Positions 1 to 11,649 are shown, counted from the stretch's first letter. The stretch is DNA of 64,000 bases from Erythroxylum novogranatense (GCA_029891385.1 CM057235.1:17731620-17795619), one strand, 5' to 3'. Numbers and translations are program-made. The notes: generated from the sequence alone by a model not told the origin.

Positions 1-1053
1 AGGTACGTATTGAGTTGAATGCGAGATGGAGACAATGGACAGAGTTTCAGGAAGTTTATGTTGTACAAATGAGTATTCAACAATGGTAAAGCTAGTGTTG
101 TAATCAGACGCGTTGAATAGAGAATTCAATAGCAGTACAGTATGAATTCAGTTTTAGAGTTTATCAGATCTAGTGCGATAAAGAGTGTTGAACGGAGTTA
201 AATTCGGGCAAAATGAAGTACCCTTAGTCACTGAAGTGGAAGATCGATTTCGCGTGAACAAAGCTCAAATTGAGGATTTAGAAATTGTGAACCCTTCCAA
301 GAAAGCGAAAATGAATGTGAATTTTGAGCTCGAGTAGGAAAAATGATACTGGTGATTGAGATAAAAAGTATGCGTACCGGTAAAGATGATTGAGCAAAGA
401 GACTGTCAGAAAAGTGCAAGTGGCGAATTAAGCTATACGTCCTAGAAGAAATATGTCAAGTGACAGAGAATTTAATTGTCGACGGTCTTAACTGTCAGAG
501 ATATGTATGAAGTCTATAGTGTGGAGTTTATGGGAATATGAATTTGACATTCAGATAGAACTTCGTATGAGGAGTTTGATGATAAAAGAGCCATTGCTTT
601 TGTATTATGATGAGTAAGGCCCACTGATCATTGAAGGCTAGAATTGGAGATGTTATGGACGGGTGATGTTAAGTGATTCCAGAAGAATGGATGAATTAGG
701 CGGATCCGTGCCAAGGACATGGAATATTGAGTTCGTGCTGCTAATAGAAGAAGTCTTGGATTCTAAATGTGATGTGCGTGAGTATGGTAAGGAAATACTG
801 ATATGATATGGTTTTGGTTTTATAGACACAGAAAGTGAGAAAATTGTAAGTACTCTGAAGAATGATGAGGAACTAGTTAAGAAAGTGAATGGCCAAATAA
901 GGGATTGAAAGACCAAGCGAATCTATTGATCGCAGTCAATTGAAAGAAAGTATTCGAGTGACGACGTTAAGCAGGAATTGCAGGAACAGCCTGCACTTCT
1001 GTTTGATCATATATGAATTTCGAGGACGAAATTCTTTTTAAGAGGGGGAGAGT
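1..1053 (+). mobile_element. 3' internal end of a non-coding gypsy (LARD-like), truncated by the window edge
   Basis: This is the last kilobase of the internal region of a gypsy-type element; the rest lies upstream of the window. It ends in a polypurine tract (1042-1053, GAGGGGGAGAGT) directly before the LTR. The preceding stretch (1018-1040, 'cgaggacgaaattc') is the motif that commonly closes plant gypsy elements. It is homologous in reverse complement to about 18282-19400 of the nested LARD: both carry 'ggcggatccgtgccaagga' and the same tract. All frames are riddled with stops and I recognise no gag-pol domain, so any coding ancestry is lost or the region was never coding. Confidence 0.75.
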
Positions 1054-3657
1054 TATTGGCCCCCGAATTTTTCGTATTGAATTAAGCATGATTTAACTGA
1101 ATTATGAGGTTTGATGGATAAAATTTTGGACCTATTTGCTATGTAAATGGTGTTAGAATTTATTTTATGGTTTGGTTGTTTTAAAAATGGTAAGAATGTA
1201 TAAGGGCATTTTGGGTATGACACCTGAGATGTTAAGGCTTAAGGCTTAAGTGAAAGGGGCAAAATGGACATTAGACAATGAAGTAGGATTAAAAAGAAAG
1301 AAAGAAGAAGAATAGAAGAAAGAAAGGAAAAAGAAGAAGAAAAGAAGAGAGGAGTGCGCCGTCGGTGGAGAAGAAGGGAAGAGAAGAGAGATTTTGATCG
1401 TTGCAGTTTTTCGACAGTTTAAAGTTATTTCCGGGTAAGTCTCGTTTTGTTTAAGCTTGTTCTAGTTGGATTAAACCTAAAATGGCTTGAATATGTGAGA
1501 ATCGACGGTTTTAGGGTTTGAAAGGAAAGAGGGTTAGATTTCATTGGGTTACTGGTTTTGTGCTTGATTTTAAGTTGATAATGGGTGAGAAATGTAGTTT
1601 GAGACTTGATCTATAGTTTGGTTGTGTTGCATTTGAGTTTGGGTAAAGATTGAAGTCAGAAAATGCAGGAAAAAGGGGTTTCGGAGTCGCAGCTCCGACC
1701 CGCACGTCGCGACGTGTGCAAGAGCACGCCGCGGCGTGCGGAGAAAAATGGCACGCCACGTGAACCACGTGCACGTCGCGGCGTGCACGTAGAGACGCGC
1801 TGCGCCATGGCGGACAAGTGCACGTCGTCATGGCGTCGCGAGTTCGCCGACGCCATGACAAGACGCTTATGGTGCACGCCCATGAGCCCCCTGTTTTCCG
1901 AAAGTGAAATTTTTGGTATTTTTGGGTATATCTTTTGGTGTAGATATCCAAATGAGGTGATTTTTGATTCGTTGGAAAATAGAGTCAAAGTTCTACAAGT
2001 TTTATAAAGCATCAAATTGAAAGTCGATTATAAGAATCTTAAAGTTTGGTCAAGTCAGGTATAGATTCTTGTTTTGTTTGGGGTATAACTTTCGGGGTTT
2101 TGAACCAAATTGAATGCTTTTGGAGTCAATAGAAATGTAAGACAATGAGGACTTTTATGGAAAAAGTGACCCGAATGTTTGGATTTTGGCAGAGTTTGGG
2201 TTTAGTTAGAATTTATCTTAGTGAATGTGTGGTTTTTTAGGTTCCTATTTGAATAGGAATTTTGCATTTGATTAAGGAAATCAAGGAAGGCAAGAGGATC
2301 AAGATGAGAGGTATCTTTTAAGCATGTATTCGAGCAAGGATTCCAGGTGGGTTTCATGTTTATGATTTAGTAATGAGCCACTAAAGTTTTCTCCCAAATC
2401 AAGAAAGATTTCAGTTACTTCATAAATATCATTTTGTTTCTATTGAATGATTTGTAAAATTTCTACATGTTTCAGCCTATGAACTTTTCTGATGAATTTC
2501 AAAATAGAAATGAAAATGCATTGAATATTTTATGTCATGCCTTGGAAAACTTCATGGCATTTTGTATATTTGGAAAAGAAAGAATAGAGCATGAAAAGTA
2601 TGAAAGCTGTGATAACATGCTTTGAGCATGAAACGAATGGATTATGTGCTTTGTTTGGGTAACAGAGTTACGGATGGAGTCACGTGCACGTCGACATATA
2701 GCCTTCTCCCGGCTACCCGCTTGAGGCCACGAGATCCTTGAGAAATCGGACTCGTTTTGTTTACGGATTTAACTTCGGTTTATCCGGATTGTTTACAGAA
2801 CTCTTGAGCCATTTGTTTGTGCATTGCATCTATGAATTGTCAAGTATGTGCATAAATTGAGCATTTTATATTGATGATTGAATGAATATGTTGTGTTGAT
2901 GTGATACCATTTTTCACTATGCAATAACACTTTTCAACTATGGGTTTAAACTCATAATTTCGGATTTGACTGAGAATTTGGGAGCAAAGCGTTTTATGAA
3001 CTGATTATGATTTTTGTATAACAAATGAACTTTTTCAACAGTTTTGCTTGTTCTTCGTTATAAACCTGTTACCCACGAGCTATAAGCTCACCCCCCTTCA
3101 TTCCCATCCACAGGTAATGAGAAGAAGATCGGGTGAAGGGAAGTGAAGGTTTCGATTTATATGTGTGCTTATTGTATTATCCTAAGTTAAATGAGTATTG
3201 GAAATTTTGGAATCGGTATAGTTTGTATATTCGGAAATTGTATTGTGGCTTGGTATGCCATAAGATTTGTAAATTCTATTCTTTGATGTAAATGAATTAT
3301 GTATGGCTGATAACATAGGGAGTTCGCAATTGTGTGTACGGACCGGATTGAGTAAGAATTCAGTTTACTCGAGAGAGCTATGATTATGATATGATTTTTG
3401 GATTGTGAGTTTTGGTTATGCATATGTATATATATATACGCCAATGTTTTGGTTCAATGGTCGAACTCCAAGTTCGAGGCTCATCGTGTTTGGTAGCAGA
3501 GCAAGAAAAGATTTCAGCGAACCACGCTTCAGTATGATGATACTTTTGTACCGAGAATAGGTTCCGAAATTGGGGCCCAGCATTTTGCGGTATCAAAGCA
3601 GGTTAGTAAGTGTTATGGTTTTGGTTCGAGGTTGGATTCCGGAAATGGGGTCCAACA
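1054..3657 (+). mobile_element. 3' LTR of LARD-like gypsy, family A
   Basis: A 2604-bp LTR. It starts as TATTGGCCCCC, a G-to-A change from the TGTTGGCCCCC seen in the copies at 18281 and 23563, and ends GGTCCAACA. Homology to the two LTRs of the nested element (15902-18281 and 20793-23563) runs along its length. That includes the CG-rich palindrome block (1702-1790), the 'cccacgagctataagctcacccccttc' region near 3070-3105, and the terminal modules that look like old primer-binding sites (about 3480-3495 and 3588-3600). The sequence after 3657 belongs to LTR family L, so this element is inserted in that LTR. The 5' LTR and matching TSD lie outside the window. Confidence 0.85.
1702..1796. repeat. 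CG-rich palindrome cluster in family A LTR
   Basis: A run of perfect or near-perfect palindromes built on CACG/CGTG: CACGTCGCGACGTG (1703-1716), GCACGCCGCGGCGTGC (1724-1739), then CACGTG-containing units and a GTCGCGGCGTGC unit near 1770-1785. The block stands out sharply from the AT-rich LTR around it and is matched by clusters at 17540-17640 and 22830-22920 in the other two LTRs of the family. Confidence 0.85.
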
Positions 3658-4652
3658 TTTTTTATGTAGTTAAGCTATTGAGATGAGGTTTGGCTTGAAT
3701 TAAACTTGAGAAGTTTGGATAGAATTCGTATGAAGGAAGTGCTGTCCAATTTTGACTTGAAAGGTTCTGAATTTTGCCTTGAAAGTGTGCAATATGTGCA
3801 GGATGGATAGTGTCATGTTGTGATCCTAACATTGAAAATTTGTGACCTGAAACTTTGGGAAAATTTTTTAGGCTAAATGAGACAGATTTTGCGAAATTGA
3901 TATTCATGAAAGTTGAAGATTTTCTTGTTAGCTTTCTATCACCACTAAGTATGACATTTTTTGATCTTGAGGTTGAAATTTATGACTTGTTAATTTTCAG
4001 ATGGTATTTCAAAGTATTAATGTGCTTTGTGTGTGAAATGTCTCTAAGTATAGGTTTTATGGTTACTATACTTTGAAGCCAATTTTGGACTGTTATGGTT
4101 TAAATTAGCTCAAGTGGTCTTATGGAAAATTGTAGAGGAATGTCTTAGCTTTGTAATGATGCATAATATTCTATTTTTGGATGTAAGAATTGTAAGTTAT
4201 GGATTTTTAAAGTATGGATATGGTTTAGGTGATATCTTTATTTTAACAATCTTTAACAGGGAAGCCACAATCATGTGAGAAATTGACCTAGTTAGAAGTG
4301 GAATTTGCTTCTAAGTCCTTCATGAGAATTGTAGCATGTTTTCTGATCTTTTCATTGATAGAAAGCATGGAATTTTAGGACAATGGGATAGGAATTTATG
4401 AGTTTGAGAATATTGTGGTACTGTTTAGGGTGACATGATTTCGGACATTGGTTTTTGAGTTCTTTATGGAAGTTGTAGAGCTTCCTTTTATCTTTCCCTT
4501 GATATAAATTTTGTAAATTTTGGAGTTCTAAATCAAAAGTTATGGAGTTTGGAAGTTAAGATGTTGGTGAAGAAAAAGGGTTGCAGGTCCGCCAGAATGC
4601 GGCAATCGGTCGGCCAGAAAGTGGCGATCGGTCGGCCAGAATGTGGTGATTT

Positions 4653-5898
4653 TGAACGATCTAGAAAGGGGGGTTGAATAGATCTATAAAGCTTTTCGTA
4701 AATTTCTACAAAAAATCAGAAGTTAATTCACACAAAACAATTTAAACAAATTTAAATGCAAGGAGTAGGGAAGAAGAGCAAACATTGTTTTTATAGAGGT
4801 TCGGTGCTAAGACCTACGTCCTCTACCTAAGCTCCCACTTAGGATTTGGCAAATCACTTTACTACACATTTTCTAGTTCAGTGTGAACTTTTACAACACC
4901 TAAGCTCAAGCTACCTTTACAATTAATTTGTCTTCCGGCACAAATCCTACCAACACCACTTGATTTCCGGCTCAAGCTATCTTTACAATTGATTTGTCTT
5001 CCGGTACAAATCCTACCTCACAAGTGATTTTTCTCTAATCACTCAACTCATAATAACAATGATAGAGAATTGAAAATAATAACTCTCAATACAGATGAAT
5101 GGAATTAAGACCAAGCTAAGAGTAGAATGAGAGCAAATTAAGAACAATAGTAGTATGCTTTTGCTTTTTTGGACTTCACTTCTCGATCCCTTGATTTTCC
5201 TAAATTTATTTGCAGACTCTAGGATGATTGTAGCCATTGGAGAAGTCTACTAGCCATTGCTAATTGTTCATAGACGTTGCTAAATTATTTCCTTTCCATT
5301 TCTAAATGATTCGGATAAATTTTGGTCAGCTTCACTTGATAGTCGACTAGTCGAGCTGCTATAGTCGACTAGGACCTTATAGTCAGCTACCTGATAGTCG
5401 ACTAGTCGAGATGTTATAGTCGACTAGTACCTTATAGTCAGCTTGTCTCCAAAGCATCAGTCGACTAACTCTTACATTTTTCATGCGAGTTTCATCTCCG
5501 CTCTTCAAATAGTCGACTTATGTGATGATAGTCGACTAGTGCTCCTATTCACTTGATTAATAGTCGACTTGTAACATATTAGTCGACTTGTTTCAAGCCC
5601 CATCTGATGAATCTTAATTTATTAGTCGACTTGTGATATGTTGGTCGACTTATGCTGACTCCAACGGATATATTTAATCAGATCTTCCCATAATCTTCAT
5701 GTTTAATTGTCTCTAGCATGATGAAGATTATTTCCTTCTTGATTTCACCATGACTTATGTCTGGCCCATTTAAGATTGATGCATTCTTGATTTATTTCAA
5801 TCCAAATCACCTGAAATAATTTCTTAACCAATTCTATACATTTTATTATTATCAAAACATAAGTGGGATTTAATTTGTCAACCACCATTGGTCCAACA
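4653..5898 (-). mobile_element. Solo LTR of a SIRE-like copia element
   Basis: On the minus strand it starts TGTTGGACCAATGG (5898) and ends GATCGTTCA (4653), with the 'gaaaggggggttgaat' block near one end that the SIRE LTRs at 10690 and 48376 also carry. It interrupts the 22-bp minisatellite, whose units resume on both sides. The TSD is imperfect: GTGAT (4646-4650) against GCGAT (5899-5903), with two extra bases. No internal coding region or second LTR is present, so it is probably a solo LTR left by recombination. Confidence 0.7.
5335..5665. repeat. AGTCGACT palindrome cluster inside the solo copia LTR
   Basis: About 11 copies of TAGTCGAC(T/C) variants spaced 15-60 bp apart, often doubled as AGTCGACTAGTCGA. 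Some copies carry single changes such as GGTCGACT. A similar cluster lies in the leader of the copia element at 56580-57030. Confidence 0.85.
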
Positions 5899-8101
5899 GC
5901 GATCGGTCGGCCAGAATGTGGCGATCGGTCTGCCATAATGCGGCTTGATCGGTCAGCTAGAATGTGGCGATCGGTCCGCCAGAATAGGGTGATCGATCGG
6001 CCAGAATGTGGCGATGGTCTGCCAGAATGAGGCGATCGGTCTACCAAAATGCGGCAATCGGTTTGTCAAAATGGGGCGATCAATCCACCAGAATGCGGTG
6101 ATCGGTCCGCCAGAATGCGGCGATCGGTCTGCCAGAATGCGACGATCGGCCTGCCAGAATGCGGCGATCGATCCTCCAGAATGTGGCGATCGTGCATGCG
6201 CACGATCGCGACTCCGCTGATCCGCCAGAATGTGGCGGTCGTGCATGCACACTATCGCGACTTCCCATTTTGTTTAAGGAAGGCAATTTTCTGAACATAC
6301 TCTACTCTTTTGGTTACAACTTTTTCATCCGACCTTTGATGAACCTGATTCTCGAGGCATCGAATTCATGAAATATTTATTCTCATTTCTATGTAAAATT
6401 GTGAATTTTTGGAGATGAAATTGACATTGATTGAGTAAGTCAAAGTGAGAGGACCGAGAGATTATTTTTTTGGTCCATGTTTTAGCAATAATTGGACCTA
6501 ATGAGATCCAAATTGAGTGATTTTAATGTCTATGGATTCCTAATGCATAGAGGAATTTTTATATCAAGGAGAGGTTGCCTAGGTTACCCTATGTGGACTG
6601 GTTTATCGATCGAGAGTAATAGACCCGAAAGTATGGCTTTAGAAAAATTGCAATAAACATAAATTGCAAGTTTAAGGATTTTAGTGCGGCTAAACCCTAG
6701 GCATACCTGAGTTGTGATAACGAAACAGTTTTTGAGATAAAATTTATAGATTGATACTGGGATAGTCATGAACATGCATCGTACATATATGTGCATCAAT
6801 GAGTATAATTGTGTAAAATTATTAATGTGCGTGCAACGTATTGAATAAATGGTTTGTGCAGGCTAAGAGTTCGCAGTCAGGCATTTCCAGAATTTGGAAG
6901 CAAATGCTAATCTGAAGCATACAGTGAGTAGACCGAGATGGTCTCATCTCACCCTTTGTTCTATTATGTTTCATTTTGTCTAAATTGATTGCTGAATGCG
7001 GTGAAGAATGGTGGGTTTGAGGTTTGTTGTGATTGTGAATTCCAGACATAAGGTCCGATGATTGTGTACCGTGGAGTTGGTTATAGAAGTGCTACTTGTA
7101 TGTGAATTTGCAACCTATCTGTCTATGATGTCACTAATTGGGATACATGTGATTAATTGTGATACATAAATGTTGATTGTGTCATTCATAGGTTGATTGA
7201 TTGTGACATATGCATACGTGCATAATAATGTGATTAATTGTGGCATATGCATTTTATTCATGAATGCTTAACGAGATAATGACAGTTATGACCGGAGCAG
7301 CCACCGAGAGCTAAAAGCTCAACGATTGTATTCGGACCTCGAGACCCACATTGATTTAGAGCCTCAGGTTCAATGATTAATGTGCCCATATTGGGACAGT
7401 TTAAGCGCTCGGTCACAACACCGAAATAAATTGATAAGTGTCACATGGGCATTTCATATTGATTTGCTTACATATATTTGATTGAGTAAAGGGCAACATG
7501 CCTTATACTTATGTGAAATAAATGTGTTCTGATGTCGGACTACGGTCCGATGACATGTGAAAGTGAGTAGATGTCATTGCATATGCATAATAGAAATAAG
7601 TAAGTGTATTGAATATAAATATTGTGAATGTGCACTGTGTTGTGTGACTGGGTGAGCCATCGATGATGGTCACTCACTGAGTTAGTAAAACTCACCCAAA
7701 ATTTGCAATTATTTTTCAGGACTCAGAAGAATACCCCATTAGGCAACGGGCGTATAGCAACCACCTGTGAGTGAGAGAAGAGGTCGGGATCAGTTCGTGT
7801 CTGCATTAGTGTCTAATAAATTCTGTATAAAATTATATTTTCTGAATTTTTGTACAAATGATTAGGTCAATTTATAAAGTCAACGGACTAAATTAATTTG
7901 TATCTATGAAAAGGCCCCCGTGGTCATTGTATTTACTGGTGATTGTGTATGTTAACTGATTTCTGCATAGTGTATGTTTATGTTTTCAAAAAATATATAC
8001 CGAGTTTCGACTGAGTGATGTAGCACGTCACCCTCGCAGGGCACGGACTCGGATATCACCATCGATGTCGAGTTCAGGTCATGCGGGAGTGGGGTGTTAC
8101 A

Positions 8102-8891
8102 CCAGATATTCAACCAAGATGTTCAACCTTGTGAGAAATGAAGAAAAAGGGAAAAAGAAGATGTTTCTTGAGGGAAATAAAGATGAACTTACAGAAGAGC
8201 ATATTCAAGTAGCTGTGAAGAACATAGATGATGCATGTAATGCTGCTCAACCTAGAGGTATCTATGTTTCACACCACATTTCAAAAGCATCAGGAATTAA
8301 ATTTAGGGTTTCAACCACAGATGAGAACTTCAAGGTTGTTGGCAAAGTGAAAGAAGGACAGTACAGAAGTATCATGGTTGAAGGTATCAATTTCAACTTA
8401 GAAACCTTTGTGCATTTGATCATGCATTTTAGACCTTTAGGTTTCATACCTTCAGTCAAGGATGTGTTACACCTTTATGGGCAACCAATTTTGAAACTAC
8501 CTAGACCTGATGATCTTGATCTCCTAGAAGGAAAATAACCCTTCAGTCTCTCTATCAAAATTATTGAGTTAGATGTTTTACCTTCAGATCCATCTGTTGT
8601 TGAAAACCTTCATTCACTTAGTGAAATACAACAAGATCCTACTGATAATCCAGATTTCTAAAAGCATTTCCTAAATTGGACAGAAGCAAGTCATAGTCAG
8701 AAGGAAGTTGAGGAAGCATTAGCAAAAGAAATTGAGGAAGTTCATACTAAGGTTGATGAACTAGCTGACTCAAGTGGGTGATTTTCATGAGGAAGTAGCA
8801 CTATTTATGGGTTACCATTGAACAAGAACTCAATACGATCCGCACTGACATGCAACGTAAGTTTTCTGAAGTTTTGAAGCTTCTACGATGA
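8102..8891 (+). pseudogene. C-terminal remnant of a SIRE-type env-like ORF, + strand
   Basis: The sequence at 8102 encodes PDIQPR, which matches the minus-strand env-like ORF at about 12455-12475. After a frameshift near 8130 the frame 8110-8538 reads a related product, with LTEEHIQVAVKNIDDAC aligning to LSADQIAEKVRKIDEAC and a shared LYGQPILKLP-like and DLDL segment. Stops and further frameshifts follow, including TAA at 8536-8538. A heptad-like Glu/Lys-rich tail ends at about 8891. This is the last ORF of a SIRE/Maximus copia element, placed before its polypurine tract. The N-terminal part is cut off by the family L LTR ending at 8101. The apparent ATG at 8065 lies in that LTR and is not a real start. 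Confidence 0.8.
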
Positions 8892-9100
8892 GCAATCTTT
8901 TTGATTAATAATAAATAGGGGGAGAAGGAGAAAAAGGGGAGAATGAGAAGAGAGGATAGAAATCAGATAGAAATCATTGTATATATCTTGTATGAAATTC
9001 TTTTTTTATATTTTTTCTTTATTATTCGTCGGAATACTATTCGTCTATTCATCTATAAATATCATTTTATCTTCTAAAATTATGATTATTTGTTATCATC

Positions 9101-9114
9101 AAAAAGGGGGAGAT
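9101..9114 (+). other. Polypurine tract of SIRE element, + strand
   Basis: AAAAAGGGGGAGAT immediately precedes the LTR start TGTTAAGTC, the plus-strand priming site expected of an LTR retrotransposon. The same tract occurs in reverse at 11650 and 49314. Confidence 0.85.
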
Positions 9115-9840
9115 TGTTAAGTCAAGAAGACTTCAATTCTATTAATTTTGATGACAATCAAATAATAATAATCTTATAAATGTATGAACTATTTTGATAA
9201 GTTTGTTAAGTGTGCAGAAAAAAGTAAGTAACACTTAGTCAACTCAGAAGGTGCGTAGTCAACGCCAGACGAAACGTTACACAAGACGAAACGCTACACC
9301 AGACGAAACACTACACTAGACGAAAGCGCAACATAAAACGAAAGCACAACACAAGACGAAAGCGCAAAACCAGACGAAAGCGAGACACCAAACGAAGCGC
9401 AACAACAGAAGAAGCGTAACAATAGACGATGTGATATAATAGACTAAGCGGAATAACAAAAAAAACATAATAACAAAAGAAGCATTATTCCAGTCGATAC
9501 AAAAGGAAGATATTCTAAAATGTCTGACAGTTAGTTAGTTGGAGTTAGTTACAGGACTCAACTAATAGCCATTTCTAGAAGATTCAAGAAACAGTTTTTC
9601 AGAAGACAGTTGGAGACTTGGGCTATAAATACTAGTTCTAGTCGAAGAATAAGATAAAAAAAATTCTTTTACATTAGCAAATATTCTGTATTCAAAGTGT
9701 GAAAGAAGTGAGCGAATACATCTGTAACTTAAAGCTCAAAAATACTTTTCTTAGAGAGAGAAAGGAAGGCTAGAGCCTGGAGAGGCTAATACAGCTGATA
9801 AAGATTATTTTGTGAGAAAGACCTGAAAAGGCTTTGCAAG
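9115..9840 (+). mobile_element. 3' LTR of SIRE-like copia, first part
   Basis: Starts TGTTAAGTCAAGAAGAC after the polypurine tract. It carries a GACGAAAGCG minisatellite (9255-9430) and a TATA-like 'ggctataaatac' (9620-9631). It is interrupted at 9840 by a hAT element flanked by TTTGCAAG/TTTGTAAG and resumes at 28528. The joined length is about 1075 bp, close to the roughly 1030-bp LTRs of the minus-strand relative. Confidence 0.85.
9255..9430. repeat. GACGAAAGC minisatellite in SIRE LTR
   Basis: About ten degenerate units of roughly 16-18 bp with the core AGACGAAAGCGCAAC, decaying towards 9430. The two other SIRE LTRs have repeats on a related core at the same place (11385-11480 and 48960-49260) but with different unit sequences. 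Confidence 0.8.
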
Positions 9841-10640
9841 TAGGGGTGTTCATAGTAGGGTACCCTGATCCGTTCATAAATAACCTGAACCTGAACTTGA
9901 ATGTCAGGTTCGCCAATTTAACGAACCTAAACCTGAACCTGAACCTAAAGAACCTATAGGATCGATTAACCTATTAATAAGCTCTATTGAAAGTTTATTA
10001 AGAAACGAGACATTACCATAAAAACCTTACATACAGTTTTGTGTTCAATTTTTGTTAATATAATGAATAACAATCATTTTTATATTTAAATTAAGAATAG
10101 TAATGTAGTTTGTTCTTATATGAATCATTAATATAGCAATGTAGTTTGTTCTTATATGAATAATTGATAAAATTGCTAAAATCACTTGTAAATTCAGTTC
10201 TTTTTAAAAAAGGTAATTTAATCCAACGGTCTTAATACAACCTTGTAAATTTATGGCTAAGATCACTTCGAATCACAATTGATCTTTTATCAAATATCGC
10301 AATATGACTTCTTATTACTATGAATCAATGCGGGAACGAACCGCTCTAATAGACCTCATTGATTAAAAAAATAGAACTATTCTTCTAACATCATTAAATC
10401 TTATTTTATCATGTTAAAATAAAATTAATAATAATAAACTAATAAACACAAAAGGTATCCTTTTTCTTATTGCAACTTAGTGTAAAAATGCAATTAATAT
10501 CATAATTAAAACTTCAAATATTATATTATATAAAACGCAGCCATATAAATAAATACAATTCTATAGTCTATTACTAAATTAACTCATTTTCCATTCCTTT
10601 CTAATAAATAAAACTATGTTTGTATTTGTACAAGACAATA

Positions 10641-11649
10641 TGAAGTGAATCACACGTTAATACAATACTTAGAAAGCGATATAGAATGCACGAGAAGGGG
10701 GGTTGAATTGTGTATTCCCCTTTTTGAAAAATCTTTCAAAACTGTTTGGTAAAAATAAAATTCTTTACAGAACTTCCGATAGATTCTAATTAATCAAAAC
10801 TTTTGAAAAACCTTGTTTACGAGTTAAGTATTGATAAAACTTGAATCTAAAATATAGAGATATAGAGTGAGAGTGGTTGACACAGAGATTTATCCTGGTT
10901 CACCCCAAACCGTGGGCTACGTCCAGTCCTCAAAGTTGCTTATGAGATTTCACTATCTCTTCAATTTTACAAGTATTCTTTGCGAGCCTCTTCAGGTCTC
11001 TACAACCAGTATTCTTTTACACTTAGCCTTTGCAGGCTATCTGTACTACTTTTTCTCAGAAAAGTGTTTGAATGCTTGTTACAGTAAAAGAGCTCTCAGC
11101 TAATTCGCACAATAAGCTCTTTTCAATCACGTAGATGTAATTCACTTTTTCTAGCTTTGTCTAACTTTTCTTATTTCATCTAACTTTGCAATCTTCGACT
11201 TCGACTTGTATTTATAGCCTTCGCCTCCAACTGCTTCTTGATTCTTGTTTCTTGAATCTTTAAAGAAACGGTTATTCAGTTTAAGTTCTGTAACTAACTC
11301 GAACTGACTCCTTCGTCTTCTTTTTGAATTCCGCATCTTCTTTTCTTCGTCTATGTTTCTGCGTCTGCATCTTCTTTTACTATTTCGCATCTGCGTCTGC
11401 GTCTGCTTTGCTTTGCTTCTGCGTCTGCTTTGCTTTGCTTCTACGTCTGCTTTGCTTTACTTCTGCGTCTGGTTTGCTTTACTTATGTCTTCGCCTATCG
11501 ACTTCGCTCAGATATCTCGTGACTTCGCCATCTATCTTCGCCCGTCTGCATTCTTCTTACATCGACTTGATACATTTTTTCTTTTTATTGATTCTCTTTT
11601 TGTTATACATCAAAATCATATCTAAGTAAAGTCATTTGGACTTAAATAT
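10641..11649 (-). mobile_element. 3' LTR of minus-strand SIRE element
   Basis: About 1 kb, ending GTGTGATTCACTTCA at 10641 on the minus strand. Near 11649 the start is slightly decayed (GGACTTAAATA against GGACTTAACA on the + strand). A TATA box lies at 11209-11216 (TATAAATA on the minus strand). It is close to the 5' LTR, with a few mismatches per 80 bp where compared. Confidence 0.88.
11385..11480. repeat. GCGTCTGCTTTGCTTT minisatellite in SIRE LTR
   Basis: Tandem 24-bp-like units of 'tctgcgtctgctttgctttgct' in the LTR leader; the 5' LTR has the matching array near 27595-27670. Hydrophobic Leu/Phe/Cys-rich ORFs read across it are translation artefacts. Confidence 0.8.

Larger units (their letters stand above)
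4596..6245. repeat. 22-bp GATCGGTC/GCCAGAATG minisatellite, split by an insertion
   Basis: Degenerate tandem copies of a unit close to GATCGGTCNGCCAGAATGCG: about 3 copies at 4596-4648 and 14 at 5899-6245, separated by the solo copia LTR. The last units merge with inverted motifs (GCATGCGCACGATCGCGA). The equivalent place in the second family L LTR (50935-51010) has only a short GC-rich stretch with GGCCGATCGGCC, so the array expanded in this copy. The proteins read from it are repeat translations, not genes. Confidence 0.9.
3658..8101 (+). mobile_element. Large LTR of family L (probably gypsy), 5'-truncated and interrupted
   Basis: Non-coding sequence homologous to the second large LTR at 49755-63360. 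Shared blocks include the degenerate subrepeats around 3880-4560 (compare 50260-50720), 'gaagaatggtgggtttga' (7002, compare 52256), the 'gggacagt' segment near 7390, 'gatggtcactcactgagtt' (7665, compare 62960) and 'gactcggatatcacc' (8047, compare 63307). It ends in GTGTTACA at 8101, immediately before SIRE env-like coding sequence, so the boundary is sharp. The 5' end is lost because a family A gypsy is inserted at 3657. A solo copia LTR (4653-5898) interrupts it. Assignment to gypsy is inference from LTR size and the TGTAACA/TGTTACA ends; no internal domain is seen. Confidence 0.7.

Noticed and set aside
1541..2015. Overlapping ORFs on both strands in the family A LTR (also 17287-17803 and 22594-23034)
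   Set aside because: They result from stop-poor, CG-rich palindromes and differ between LTR copies by frameshifts.
5899..6245. Array of short repeats that could be mistaken for a CRISPR
   Set aside because: Units of about 22 bp follow each other without unique spacers, no cas genes are present, and the DNA is from a plant.
5745..6371. Repetitive ORFs on both strands (DRSPHSGRP-like and GDRSARMRR-like)
   Set aside because: Products of the 22-bp minisatellite in several frames, with no conserved start or neighbour.
11324..11629. Leu/Phe/Cys-rich frames resembling small membrane proteins (also 27517-27839 and 48930-49186)
   Set aside because: They are translations of pyrimidine-rich minisatellites in SIRE LTRs and change with the repeat unit.
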